Below, piece after piece: positions 7,710 through 17,721 of a stretch of 64,000 nt of DNA. Source of the DNA: Eukaryota sp. TZLM1-RC (lineage: Eukaryota > Metamonada: BaSk clade); assembly GCA_040285825.1 (NCBI GenBank), contig JAUPSS010000002.1, forward strand, positions 2,294,001 through 2,358,000, given 5' to 3'. A model generated the notes under the pieces. The model had not been told where the DNA came from. It did not search any database and saw only the letters and a list, made by a program, of their open reading frames with translations. Positions within the stretch are counted from its first letter, which is position 1. Every line of letters begins with the position of its first letter. The translations under genes and the position numbers were made by a program.

Positions 7710-9836
7710 ATGGCTTGGGATCACGAGCTATTAACGCCTACTGTCACGTCGTCCGTCAGCAAACTTGGCACTGATGCTTTCGTCTCACTCACACTTCCGA
7801 ACGATCTTCTCAGAACACCCACCACTTTCGTTTTTGTATGTGACATTTCTGGTAGTATGGGATCTCTTGCATCAATTCCTGATCCAGAATCTGGAGAAAT
7901 CGATGGATTCACTCGTCTAGACTTGGTTCGCCATACCCTCCATACCGCTGTTGAAGTGATGAACGAGCAGGACAGTGTCGCACTAGTCTCGTTCCACACC
8001 AATGCTGATGTTGTTGTTCCTTTTACAAACATTTCTGATGGTACCAAAGCTGATATCAAGACAAAGATCGATCAGCTTCGTCCCCGTGGTTCTACCAACA
8101 TTTGGTTGGGTCTCAAAAAGGGTTATGATATCTGTATTGAAGCCCATCGCCAGTCTCCCAACTCTCAGATTTGCCTGCTTTTGTTGTCCGATGGTGCTGA
8201 AACATGCAGCCCACCAAGTGGTCTCTTCAATACTGTCAGTAAAATGGTTAGCAAGACCCCCAACATTGCTACTCTTTCTTGCATCGGCTTTGGTTATGAT
8301 TTGGATATTCAACATTTACTCAGAATCGCTAATCATTGCAATGGTATTTATGGTTTTATTCCTGATGCTTCCATGGTGGGTACAGTATTCATTAATTATC
8401 TTTGTAATGCGTTGGCAACTCACATATGGGGCTGTAATGTTGTCTTGATTATTTATGACTCAAATGCTGAGAGCGAAGTCAGATTAGAACAGTCTGTTCC
8501 GTTTCTACAAGGGGGAATTGCTAAAAATGTTGCATTCAAACTACCATCAGATTCTTCTCATATTTTGAATATTTCTGTAATTGACCCAAGAACTGAAGCT
8601 ACATTGTTGAATGTAGATGATCCAGAAACCAACGATGCTGCTGCTGTTCAAAAACATCGTATTTCTCTTGTAGAATGTCTTGAATCTTTACACAATGACC
8701 CTAGCAGAAACCCTGAAGTCGTTAATCAAGTCGCTCAGTCTCTGAAGAACTCTCCAGAAGCAGACGACCCACTTGTGCAGGGTTTCATCGGTGATTTAGA
8801 AGGTGAGGTTGTCAAAGCTGTGGAGCAAGATAACTTTGAAAGATGGGGTCAATACTATTTGCCTGCACTTGCAGGTGCTCATAGACTTCAGTACTGTGCC
8901 AATTTTAGAGATCCTGGTGTTCAACTATACGCCTCTCCCTTGTTCAATGAAATTAAGTCAGTAGCTGATGAAATCTTTTGCAACCTCGAACCTCCTGAAC
9001 CCTCTGCTGCTTCTTATGCTAGAATGCTTACCGTACAACCTAGGAATTCTAGGTCACCACAAGCTGTGCATAGTATGCCACGACAACCTAGGAGGCAACC
9101 TACCCATAGCACAAACTTTAATTTCGGTATGTCACCAATGGTACTTGGCGCACCGTCAGATGATTGTGAGCACACGGCACCACCGGTTTTTCCATCTTTC
9201 GGACAAATGCCCTTACAATGCCGGTCATCAATGCCTGATATCATCAATGTGATATGTGATGAAGACAGTGATGAAGACTGTGTTATGCAATGTACCGCTC
9301 CCAACACAGAGGCATCCAGGTCAAGATCTATGAGGTCCTACTACGATACATCTGGTGTTTGCTTTGCTGGAGAATGTTTAGTGGATACTGCGAATGGTTT
9401 AAAAAGAGTTGATGAACTGAAGAAGGGTAGCGTTCTGTCCAATGGTAGCACTGTCGTATGTGTAGTCAAGAGTGTGTGTAAGAAACAAACCGAGTTGGTG
9501 TCCATTGGAGAGTTGATGATAACACCTTACCATCCGTTGTTAATTGATGGTGATTGGAAGTTTCCTATTGGCATTGCTGAATCCAAAGTGATGGATGTAG
9601 ATTATGTTTATAATTTTGTTTTAGATTCTAATCACACCATGACTGTTTCTGGTTTTGAATGTGTTACGCTTGGCCATGGTCTGTTTGTCAATGAAGTTGT
9701 CTCTCATGAATATTTTGGAGATAGAGTTGTAGATGACTTGCGTTCAATGCGTGGATTCGAGAATGGAATTGTTAGCGTGGAAGGTGTTGAAAGAAATGTC
9801 AGTGATGGGCGTATTTGTGGTCTAGTGACAATTTAA
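7710..9836 (+). CDS. von Willebrand A domain plus Vint (Hint-type) protein
   Basis: 708 residues without an intron. Residues about 35-240 form a vWA domain with a complete metal-binding MIDAS motif: DISGSMGS, a threonine in RGSTNIW, and the aspartate in LLSDGAETC. A linker region (about 240-545) resembles the middle of vWA-Vint proteins. The C-terminus from about residue 548 is a Vint domain of the Hedgehog/intein (Hint) superfamily. It begins at a cysteine (SGVCFAGECLVDT) and contains the block B-like string LMITPYHPLLIDGDWKFP and the ending CVTLGHGL. Hint domains promote acyl shift and self-cleavage at that first cysteine, so this protein may process itself. No signal peptide is visible, suggesting a cytosolic protein. 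An AATAAA string at 9860-9865 is a candidate poly(A) signal. Confidence 0.9.
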   Translation: MAWDHELLTPTVTSSVSKLGTDAFVSLTLPNDLLRTPTTFVFVCDISGSMGSLASIPDPESGEIDGFTRLDLVRHTLHTAVEVMNEQDSVALVSFHTNADVVVPFTNISDGTKADIKTKIDQLRPRGSTNIWLGLKKGYDICIEAHRQSPNSQICLLLLSDGAETCSPPSGLFNTVSKMVSKTPNIATLSCIGFGYDLDIQHLLRIANHCNGIYGFIPDASMVGTVFINYLCNALATHIWGCNVVLIIYDSNAESEVRLEQSVPFLQGGIAKNVAFKLPSDSSHILNISVIDPRTEATLLNVDDPETNDAAAVQKHRISLVECLESLHNDPSRNPEVVNQVAQSLKNSPEADDPLVQGFIGDLEGEVVKAVEQDNFERWGQYYLPALAGAHRLQYCANFRDPGVQLYASPLFNEIKSVADEIFCNLEPPEPSAASYARMLTVQPRNSRSPQAVHSMPRQPRRQPTHSTNFNFGMSPMVLGAPSDDCEHTAPPVFPSFGQMPLQCRSSMPDIINVICDEDSDEDCVMQCTAPNTEASRSRSMRSYYDTSGVCFAGECLVDTANGLKRVDELKKGSVLSNGSTVVCVVKSVCKKQTELVSIGELMITPYHPLLIDGDWKFPIGIAESKVMDVDYVYNFVLDSNHTMTVSGFECVTLGHGLFVNEVVSHEYFGDRVVDDLRSMRGFENGIVSVEGVERNVSDGRICGLVTI

Positions 9837-10584
9837 TTTTGAAGTTGAATTTTGTTGTAAATAAAGAGTAGTTGATAAAGATTAAACGACCTTTTTAAAT
9901 AATAAGAACCATTTTTAAGTGTATATGGTTCTCCCTCTTGCGTTTTTTGTTGCTCCTCTTTCTCCTTTAAGTTGGTCCTAAACTACCATTTCCAACACCC
10001 AACCGCTACTAAGTATACTCGAAAATGATCAAAATCCCTATCTATTTGTATTTTTATTTATTTTTGGTTCATTTTCATCCTTTGGAAAAAGATTTTATAG
10101 TGCAAACAAAATGTTGATCTCCTTGAACCTGTATTCTGGAACCTTTGAGGGAACAAATGTGTTTGGAACCAGATGATGTTGATGGCAGCAAGAAGAAGAA
10201 TTTCCAAGGAAACCAAGAATTACTTCTCAATAAGAATGTCTGTTGTTTCTTAACAAGAATGTTTGAGAAGACAGATTTCGATGTTTTCTGAAATGTTGGA
10301 ATGTACCTTATACTAGCACATTATGTACCCATTATGGTATGGTGAGTAACAAATGGCGACTAAAGAAATTTTCGTTTTTTGAAGCTTCTATATTATATGT
10401 CCTAACTGCGCCATATTTTACTAATCAATAATTTTTTCGAAATTCAGAATGATAAATAAATCATGGATATCAACAGATAGATCGATCTGTTAGAGAAATA
10501 GTTTTTTTTACAACCGTTGGTCCGGTAGCTTTCGTCTGGAAAAGGTTGATCAGGTTTGTGTTGTTTTCGATCGCTGTGGGCTAC
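9837..10584. other. Intergenic stretch, no gene seen
   Basis: AT-rich non-coding DNA after the Vint gene, with no frame I can assign. It leads into the mobile-element region that begins near 10.6 kb. Confidence 0.4.
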
Positions 10585-10672
10585 AATAAATATTTGTCTG
10601 AAGTTTTAGCTCAATACAAAGATGTATTCAGTGAAAAGCCCAATAAAGATGGAATCGATTTTCCGTCATGAC
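10585..10672 (+). pseudogene. Gypsy-type polymerase relic (upstream edge of reverse transcriptase)
   Basis: A short frame reads KYLSEVLAQYKDVFSEKP and stops at a TGA shortly after. This matches the segment that precedes the reverse transcriptase in Ty3/gypsy pol (pattern ...yxdvFsexp...). Nothing else of the polymerase follows, so this is a small decayed fragment. The assignment rests on one short motif. Confidence 0.4.
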
Positions 10673-10959
10673 AATTCCCTTATACAACACCAACACTTTA
10701 GTACATAAACCAGCACAGTGTTAAGGGAGTGGTGAAATTTATGTCTGATTCACTTTTTTCATTTGTTAAACTTCCTGAATTTTTAGTAATAAACTGTTTC
10801 GTTGTGTCGGAGGCAGGTTTTGAGAACTTCGAGCTTTATTGGTGTATTTGATATTTTTATTTTTATTCGTTATTCAATAAATAGTGTTGGATTGAGGAAA
10901 TGTAAATTCGTTCTGACTCACAACTAAATGACAGTTTAGGCAACACTTTGAATTGTTTC
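10673..10959. other. Short non-coding stretch between retroelement fragments
   Basis: No gene, repeat or element end could be assigned here. It probably consists of decayed element DNA. Confidence 0.3.
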
Positions 10960-11502
10960 TTTTATTAAACTTGCACACTTAACAAAATAAACTCATAACT
11001 AATGGGACGAAAATCATTGAACCAAGATTTCTTCTACAAAATCTTGATCTGCTTGCTGTCTAGCTAAAGCTTCTCTAATTCGATTGGAAAACCGAGGTAA
11101 TCTATTAATAACGGTAAATTGAATCCGAGAGCGCCATAAAAAAATATAAAATCTTTTCATTGTTTTTTCTTGCACCATTTTTTGGAAGTCATTCAAAAAA
11201 ATTTCTGCTTCATCTGATAATCTTCCATTTTTTGAAAATGGGAAAGTCATAAAAACTAGCTGTGTAGTTCTATCAGCATTAACCTCTTCAATATCTTCAT
11301 CATATTTTCTATGCTTTTGCTTTGCTTTAAAATCAAGAGCATTCACAGGATTAAATTTTCTTTTGTGAACCAACGTATCATTTGCAACATTACATGAGAC
11401 AAAATCAACAATAGCTTCAGAATTATCAATCCAATCACAATATACATCACCTCTTTCATCAGAACCAAAACTATTCAATAACAGTGTTTCCTTCAGCAGA
11501 TG
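10960..11502 (-). pseudogene. LINE family A, 3' fragment with restriction-like endonuclease domain
   Basis: The longest frame (minus strand, 11478 to 11014, 154 residues) matches the C-terminus of the LINE copies at 18.7 and 34.5 kb. It contains ERGDVYCDWIDNSEAIVDF, an R-x-D...D pattern like the PD-(D/E)xK-type nuclease of R2-like LINEs, and ends in FVEEILVQ. The left end has the family 3' tail (tttattaaacttgcacac on the plus strand). On the right it stops abruptly at an LTR start (11503), so the copy is cut or was truncated there. Several substitutions relative to the other copies make it an older copy. Confidence 0.75.
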
Positions 11503-11604
11503 TGTTAGCTTAGGCTAAACGTGCTTTTCTGATTTAGGAAAGTATGACGTAATATCACGTCACCAATAGTTTAAATTCCTCGTTTTTTTTATTTGATTTT
11601 CTTA
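11503..11604 (+). repeat. 5' LTR of the gypsy element
   Basis: Aligns with 17615-17721 over its length, including the shared strings TAGGCTAAACGTGCTTTT and ATCACGTCACCAATAGTT. It contains TGACGT and CACGTCA palindrome-like bases that could be a transcription factor site. The right boundary is set by where the two copies stop matching. Confidence 0.65.
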
Positions 11605-11640
11605 TCTCCGTTCCATAAACTCCATTCTTATTTTATTTTC

Positions 11641-12562
11641 ATGGAAAACCGTGCACTGAAGCCAACAGTAATTACTGTGGACTCAAGAGAATCCATTTCT
11701 GTCGCCAGGTACCCTCAAGTTGCTGCCTACCTAAAGCAGACTGGTCGAGAAACCATCTCCCAATATGTGGAAGCGCTTACGGTGTACGTATCACATATGT
11801 CATCTAATCATGTCTCGTCGGACATGACAAGAAGATATCCGTCCGCCACTCACTCTCAGTCTCCCTCTTGTTCGAAAGCGACCGAGCCCTCCTCCTATGA
11901 TTCCGACCGAGAAGCTATCAAGGCTCTCGCCCAAGAAGTCGCTGCCCTGAAATCTAAACTTTCTCTCGCCGAGAAATCCGAACTGAGCACTGAAAAGTCC
12001 TCCGAATCCACCCCTATCTCCATTGAAACGGGAAAACCATGTCCGTCCTTTAACCCTCGAGATTTCAAACTTCCCTCTGAACTAGCTTATGAAGATAGCC
12101 TGGATCATTCTTCTGACTCCTCTGACTCAACCAACGTCGCCACTTTCGAGAAGTGCCGCCTCGTCTCTGAAACCAACTCCATCAAGCCATGCTCATATAT
12201 GTATTATGTATTATTGCCCCCGTGGTGCTATCAACCCTAACGACCCCGAAACAGTCCTTTCTCACCTGTTATCCTTTTGCCGTTTCAAAGACTCTGCTGA
12301 AGCTTATCATAAGCTCCAGTCTCTGAAACTTAACCTGTCCGTTTCCACCTCTGAAGAAGCCATTACTTCCTACATCTCTGCGTTCCTTAAGAAACTCCGT
12401 CTCTGTCCCTCAAAATTGCCTGAAGCTGCCCGAATGAAGTCCTTCGTCAATGGAATCCGCCCAGAAAGACTCCGTTTCATTATCCGAACTGACGTGGAAA
12501 TTGGCTCCATAACAAGCTTTTCCTCTCTAGTCTCTCGCCTCCGCAAGCTTCTATCTTCCTAA
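11641..12562 (+). pseudogene. Gypsy gag, frameshifted
   Basis: The frame from ATG 11641 (MENRALKPTVITVD) runs through a coiled-coil-like segment (EAIKALAQEVAALKSKLSLA) and stops at 12240. The continuation is in another frame (about 12195-12562), with typical capsid-like helices such as SAEAYHKLQSLKLNL and ISAFLKKLRLCPSKLPEAAR. The break coincides with a 7-bp tandem duplication (tgtatta twice) near 12196-12213, which would shift the frame. Further on, a single in-frame TAA at about 12560 separates this from the proline-rich linker and the CCHC knuckle. Gag packages the element RNA. Confidence 0.7.
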
Positions 12563-13576
12563 CACCTTCCATACTCCGATTATTATACTCTACATGACTC
12601 AATCCCTCCTCCTCCTCCTAGAACTCAACCCCCTCCTCCTAACTCTCGAACTCCCCAGGTTCACCGCTCTTCCAACAAGTCTAATCCGGCCCGTTCCACT
12701 TCCAAGTCCTCGCCTTCCTATCAAAGTCCCCATTCTGAGCGAAAGTATTTCTCTCCTCAGAAGTCTCTCTCTCCCATTACATGTTTCTACTGCAAGAAAC
12801 CCGGTCACATGGTGAAGGATTGTCCCAAGCCTGGATGCAAGATCAGTAAAACTTCCCGGATGTACGGAAATAACCCTACCCTCCAAAGAAGGCATAACCT
12901 CCGTGACTGGCTCCCCTCCGTATCCAAAGAACTCGCTCCTTTAACCGCGCTATTAAAGAACAAGCCCAAACGCATCAAGCTAGGACCTCAAGAATTTCAA
13001 TGTTTTGATAACATCAAAGAAATGGTGATTAACAACCTTCCCCTCGCCCTGCCAGACTCTGATGGTACCATCCTTGTGTCCACTGACGCCTCCAACAAAG
13101 CCATCGCTGGCATCATTTGGAAAGAATTTGAACCATCTTCCCCAGGAACCTGCCTTTCAAAACGCAAGGTAATGCCTGTGTCATTTTACTCGCGCATTCT
13201 GACTTCATCCCAACAACGCTGGTCTACCCTCCAGAAAGAACTTTTCGCTATTGTAATGACGCTGAACCAACCCAATCTCTCGTCTTTTCTTCTCACAAAG
13301 CATTTAACTATCCTCTGTGACCATGAGAACTTTGCCTACTTGTGCTCTTGCCCCGACGACAACCGAGTTGTCCTCCGTTGGATTTCCGTCTTTCAGTTCT
13401 TCTCCTTCTATTGTGTACACATTGAAGGAACCAAGAACTACTGGGCTGACTACCTATCTAGAGCTAACTATGTTGAATCCGCCCCAAAGAAGAAAAAAAA
13501 GAGAAGAAGAGCAGAAGTGTCTCTGACCAATTTGCCCCGCTTTGTGCTGCATGATGACCCATCGAGGATCGGCTAA
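12563..13576 (+). pseudogene. Gypsy nucleocapsid knuckle fused to RNase H (internal deletion)
   Basis: Open from just after the TAA near 12560 to 13576. It has a proline/serine-rich linker, then the zinc knuckle CFYCKKPGHMVKDC, and about 20 residues later the end of a reverse transcriptase thumb (LRDWLPSVSKELAPLTALLK). RNase H follows: VSTDASNKAIAGIIW, QKELFAIV, CDHENFAYL, and the closing HIEGTKNYWADYLSRA, so all four acidic positions are recognisable. In a complete gypsy element, protease and most of reverse transcriptase lie between knuckle and RNase H. Their absence shows an internal deletion that left the frame open. Confidence 0.75.
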
Positions 13577-14548
13577 ATCTCCACTTTGGAACTACCTGAA
13601 CCTCGACGATCTGACGCACTCCTCCTCACACTGGTATAACACCGACTTCAACACTGCTCAAAGAACTCATCACTTTTCCGCCCTCCGTTCTAAGACTCCG
13701 TTACAGCCTACCTCCACTGCCACAAACACTTCATCCAATATTATTTGAATCCCGAACCTCACGAACTACTCTTTCCCTCCTCCGCCCGCTTTTTCGTCCT
13801 CTCCACCGATCTGCCACTTCTGTTTGTCAACATCACTGCCCCAAGGGATTTTGGCAAGGCTGCATTTCGTCCTCAACCTGTTCACGCTTCTGATGAACCC
13901 CTTGGCTTACAAGCTAGGAATCTGAAGGTAAATGATTTGGTTCAACAAGCCAACTGGAACTCCCGCATCTATTTTCAACACCCCAAGATGCCTGGCCTAG
14001 ACTATTTCCCTGAGGCTATGCCCCTGAACGCCCATCCTATCATCCTGATCAACATCCATCCTAACGTCACCCTAGGAGCTCTTATTGAAAACGTACACAT
14101 CTTTCATTTGATCCCCCTTCCTACTCACATGGTCCCTTTTAGCTGGGAAAAAAACCGCCACCTCACCCATCGTTACCGCCACTGGATCAATCAGTTGTAC
14201 CTTAATGACGAGCCAGCTTCAATGTACTATCCCAGCCTCTGGAGACGCGCTGAACAATGTGGCTACCGCTTTCATGATTTGGCCCCTCCTCCCTGCAACC
14301 CCAGAGAATGTTCCAACATTCCCAAGTGCGGCGACCATTTCCCCTGGACCTCCGACATGCTCACTGTCAGCTCCTATGATGAACAGTTATATGATTTTCG
14401 TTTAAACCCTACTGCCCTGACATACTCCGAGTTGAAATCTCCCTTGGATTATTCCGCTCAGGTTAACTGCCAACCTCTCCCCGACCCCATCTACGCCAAT
14501 TATATCTTGTCTCCGTCCCGAGACGTGACCAGTTTTATTCCCCTCTGA
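13577..14548 (+). pseudogene. Unassigned open frame inside the gypsy element
   Basis: An open frame of 267 residues (13745-14548) plus a short preceding frame (13542-13748). It lies where an integrase core would be expected, but I see no HHCC cluster and no D...D-35-E triad. It is rich in Pro, His, Tyr and Leu, with strings such as LAPPPCNPRECSNIPKCGD. It ends in a TGA, and the same frame continues directly into the chromo-like segment, so the TGA is probably a mutation within one longer protein. The function is unknown. Confidence 0.45.
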
Positions 14549-15031
14549 TTGTTGAAGCCCATAGTTCACCTGATTAATCACTATGGCAATGATGAATCAA
14601 TTCCCTGCCCCGTCGCAGTCCCTGGTGTAGAACTTGTTTACGGTCATCAGATCGACCCCAGTGACCGACAACTTCTATATAACTTGGAACCTCTGGAATA
14701 TCCCTCAATCGCTGAGCAACCCTCATTCTGCCCTGACCCCGAATTCCTCCATGACGATTCCTCTGTGACTGACCAACTAACTCGTTCTTGGGCCTCCGTG
14801 ATCTCCGCCTTCAAAAATACAACTACGCCAACCCCTCCCAAATACTCTCCTCAGGTAAACGATCGAGTTTTTGTTCTGTACGAGAAGCCAGACAAGGTCC
14901 ACGGCCACTATGTTGGTCCTTATACCATTCAGGAAGTATTATCTTCTAATTCCGTCCTCTTGTTTAATCCCGTGACCCGTTCGAAGCTCAAGACTTCTAC
15001 TCATCTAATCAAACCCAGTTATTCCTCTCTA
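14549..15031 (+). pseudogene. Gypsy integrase C-terminus with chromo-like domain
   Basis: Continues the previous frame after a TGA. It has an integrase-tail-like string (GVELVYGHQIDP, compare the family PFELVYG), then an SH3/chromo-like segment, VNDRVFVLYEKPDKVHGHYV, followed by GPYTIQEVLSSNSVLLF and TSTHLIKPSY. In gypsy elements this segment follows the integrase core and binds the target or the DNA ends. The frame is interrupted after SYSSL by the nested LTR element at 15032 and resumes in phase at 17394. Confidence 0.65.
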
Positions 15032-15053
15032 TGATGCCGCAGGTTGGAAAAGT

Positions 15054-15832
15054 TCTTTTTAACTGGAATATTTATTGAGATAAAAAAACCCATCTAGAAT
15101 TCAATATCCTCCAACCAAGCGTCACTATTACTAAACCTACTCACAGCATTACGTTTATATTCTACACCAATAGCTAAAAGTGCCTTTGAAATCATTGTTG
15201 GAATAGACTTGAAAATGCAAAAAACAATTCTATTTAACCAAAAAGTGGAATTCATTGTTTTACTAGACCTATTCAGTAACACTTTTTTGAAATTTAAAAA
15301 AAGTGCAACCCTGAAGGTCCAATATTGCCAAAAAGAGAAATTGCAAACGGCACAAACTGATATTTCACATGTTTCACTCTACCTCAATGTGCCAAAGGTT
15401 CTTCATATTTTTTATATTCTTTTTTCGGCGTTGAATAACGGCGAATCAGCGGAATACACTAAACGAGCAGCAAAATTTTTGAAAACATCAACTGAGACGA
15501 CATCTACACAATTGAGAACACCATCGATCTCTGGAGCTACTAAATCTGCCCTTCTTTTACCAAAGGAATCATCAGTTTGATCTGAAGACAGTTTACGTAC
15601 TAATGGCTCAATAAATGCCTCTATATTGAAACTTTTGCACATGGCATATAATTGATCACGAACTGAGTCATAAACAATTGAGCGATAAGTTATAAAATAC
15701 TTACAGTTTAAAATATGGGAAAGCGTAACAACACTCTTGCAGCGACAAATTAGATCATTTGGTAAAGAACAAGGCCATAGAAAACATCTCATTCTCATTG
15801 CCAGTGGTGATCATTAAGTAGAAGGCCATAAA
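15054..15832 (-). mobile_element. 5'-truncated LINE family B inside an LTR, 12-13 bp TSD
   Basis: LINE B sequence in minus orientation interrupts the left LTR of the nested element. The LTR bases GGTTGGAAAAGT occur on both sides (15042-15053 and 15833-15844), a target-site duplication of 12, possibly 13, bases as expected from target-primed reverse transcription. Two minus-strand frames remain. 15798-15412 has CRCKSVVTLSHILNC and the nuclease-like RRADLVAPEIDG...VVSVDV. 15282-15094 is the family C-terminus, with MISKALLAIGVEY and ending LEDIEF. They are separated by a frameshift. Confidence 0.8.
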
Positions 15833-15920
15833 GGTTGGAAAAGTGGGGTTAAGATAAAGATAATGAGGAAAAGGTTGATTTATTTTCTAATCGTAACATA
15901 TAAGCCTTAGGGCACCAACA

Positions 15921-17291
15921 CTGCTTCTTATCTTTTTCAAAATAAATCAGCTTATATGAATATGAAACAAAAGCAAGATCGACGAAGTAAGATCGACAAT
16001 GGATGTACTATGACTCTCCTACAATAATGTTAGTATAAGGTAGTAAACAATAACTGAAAAGGGCCTTGTTTCAAAATCTGTGTGCTTGAATACTTTGTTG
16101 TGTATGTTTTAATCGCTACATAAAGACGCTCTGCTTCTTCTTTTTTTCGTAAACGAGAAACGTGGTAGTGTCGTTTAGAAAAGGTAGCATGGAATCGAAG
16201 AATGGAGTCGTTAATGATCATGCAGGGTCTATGATGGATCAAAAACAACAGTAAGCAAAGTAACAAACCTCAGAAACACGAAGGCGGCGTCTTTTGTTGT
16301 AAAAGTACTGGCTTTACGACTGAAAATATCAGAGGAGCAAGGACCGTATTTTTGCATTGTAGTACAATAACAGTGGAGGTGGAGTTTCTACTCGTAACCT
16401 CGTATTTGGTCGACTTTTCTCGTTTTTGGCTCCATAAGGAAGGGAACTGCTCGAATTAATAAGAGTCCATTGATTCGAGGTAAGGCTCCGCGTCCTTGTT
16501 AGGAGTTTGTAGAATCCATCACTGGAGTTATCTTCCCCTTCCGTGATATGTACTCTCCTGAAGACGTTGATTATTTAAAGTGGGATTTCCATTCGCTTCT
16601 TTTATAAGATGCTACATTAGGGAGGGAGAGGGAACTGGTCCGTTCTCGTAGCCTCCTCTGATTCTTCTAGGTTCTACTTCCTTTGTGAGGGGAAAGGGAA
16701 CCGGGTCCGTCCTCTTAAAATCTGTTAGGGTCTCCCTTATAGACCAAAGTTTGAAATCCAACGTTTCTGCCTATATTTGGAATTTGCTTCCATAAAGGAG
16801 GAAGCTGCTCAAACAAGCAGTAATCTGTAGGTTCGAGGTGAGCCTCCGCGTCCTTGATATTTTCTTGGCGAAGTCCTTTCTCTTCGTCATCCGATTCGTC
16901 TAAGACGGATTGAAGTTCTTCATTTCCTTGAAGGACTGTCGAAGTTTCAGAACTTGAACCAACATTTGTATTATTAGGTGAAGAGGGGGGAAGGGTCCTG
17001 TTTCTGAAACCTTTTGTGGCTTGTTGGACTTGGAAGAGGCGGGAGGTGGTTCCGTGGCTTATTCCGTTATTTCGGACTTAAAAGAAGCGCGGGAGATGGT
17101 TCCGTGCCTGGTTCCATAAGTTTACTTTGAGGAGGGGCGAAGGGTGGTCTCGAGCCCGAATCCTCATCTATATTCGACTTTACCACTTGTCCTGTTGATG
17201 TATGTATGCTGAAAGCATTCCTGTCGTGTTCTGTAAAAAAGCTGTGCCTTGTCAAAGTGGTATATCTATAACCTAAATGGCCATCAATTAA
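15921..17291. other. Interior of the nested LTR element, degenerate with internal repeats
   Basis: No convincing gene. Two related blocks (about 16425-16502 and 16786-16860) share CTCCATAAGG/TTCCATAAAGG and CTCCGCGTCCTTG. A shorter duplication lies at 17028-17118 around GGTGGTTCCGTG/GATGGTTCCGTG. These look like remnants of repetitive gag-like coding sequence on the minus strand. Confidence 0.45.
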
Positions 17292-17393
17292 TGATGCCGT
17301 AGCTTGGAAAAGTGGGGTTAAGATAAAGATAATGAGAAAAAGGTTGATTCATTTTCTAATCATAACATATAAGCCTTAGGGCGCCAACATCTA

Positions 17394-17614
17394 CCCCAAT
17401 CTGTTCTCGATGCTTCCGCTGCCGCTGACGCTGGAGAAACCTTCCTTGACGCTATCTTAGGCATCGAATCGGACATTGCTACTGTACTATGGTCCGATGG
17501 TACCACCACCAAGCAACCCGTAGCCTCCATTAGTAACACAGCCGCCTACCACGGTTCCTCAAGCTAGCTGATCCTCCTGTCCAGAAGAGACGCGAAAGAA
17601 AGAAGAAGAGGTAG
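17394..17614 (+). pseudogene. Distal end of the gypsy polyprotein and its polypurine tract
   Basis: Continues the chromo-like frame exactly in phase after the TCTA duplication (PQSVLDASAAADAGETFLDA) and stops at TAG 17565-17567. A basic tail of the type QKRRERKKKR in another frame ends in a TAG directly at the LTR, the same arrangement as the gag-integrase element at 63.98 kb. This suggests a frameshift a few codons before the original end. The purine-rich run just before 17615 is the presumed plus-strand primer site. Confidence 0.6.
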
Positions 17615-17721
17615 TGTTATCTTAGGCTAAACGTGCTTTTTTGATTGAGGAAAGTATGACGTGTTATCACGTCACCAATAGTTTAAATTCCTTGTTTGTT
17701 TTCTTTTATTTGAATTTCTTA
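17615..17721 (+). repeat. 3' LTR of the gypsy element
   Basis: Begins TGTTATCTTAGGCTAAACG and matches the 5' copy with several substitutions and small indels, so the element is not young. The right limit is where similarity to 11503-11604 stops and MULE-like coding sequence begins. Confidence 0.65.

Larger units (their letters stand above)
15032..17389 (-). mobile_element. Nested LTR retrotransposon (about 1.6 kb without its LINE insert), TSD TCTA
   Basis: Two 98-bp LTRs (15032-15053 plus 15845-15920, and 17292-17389) start TGATGCCG and end CCAACA, differing at about six positions. The 4-bp duplication TCTA flanks the element (15028-15031 and 17390-17393). Read on the minus strand, the LTRs are TGTTGG...GGCATCA, a purine tract GAAAAAGATAAGAAGCAG precedes the left LTR, and a motif related to ATAATTATTGGCC follows the right LTR. 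The interior is degenerate. On the minus strand 17255-17067 is open, ending GTEPSPALLLSPK, and may be a remnant of a low-complexity gag N-terminus. Non-autonomous. Confidence 0.75.
11503..17721 (+). mobile_element. Degenerate Ty3/gypsy LTR retrotransposon carrying nested insertions
   Basis: Bounded by two related LTRs (11503-11604 and 17615-17721) that begin TGTTA(G/T)CTTAGGCTAAACG. Inside, in order, are gag, a CCHC knuckle, the end of a reverse transcriptase, RNase H, an unassigned open frame, and a chromo-like C-terminal domain. The final coding segment lies beyond a nested LTR element at 15032-17389. The purine tract GAAAGAAAGAAGAAGAGGTAG abuts the 3' LTR. Protease, most of reverse transcriptase and the integrase core are missing, so the copy is dead. 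The left flank is LINE A sequence and the right flank a MULE fragment. No target duplication is visible, so the ends may have been rearranged. Confidence 0.75.

Noticed and set aside
8002-8448. 148-codon frame overlapping the vWA gene
   Set aside because: It lies entirely inside the confident vWA-Vint coding sequence in another frame and shows no domain.
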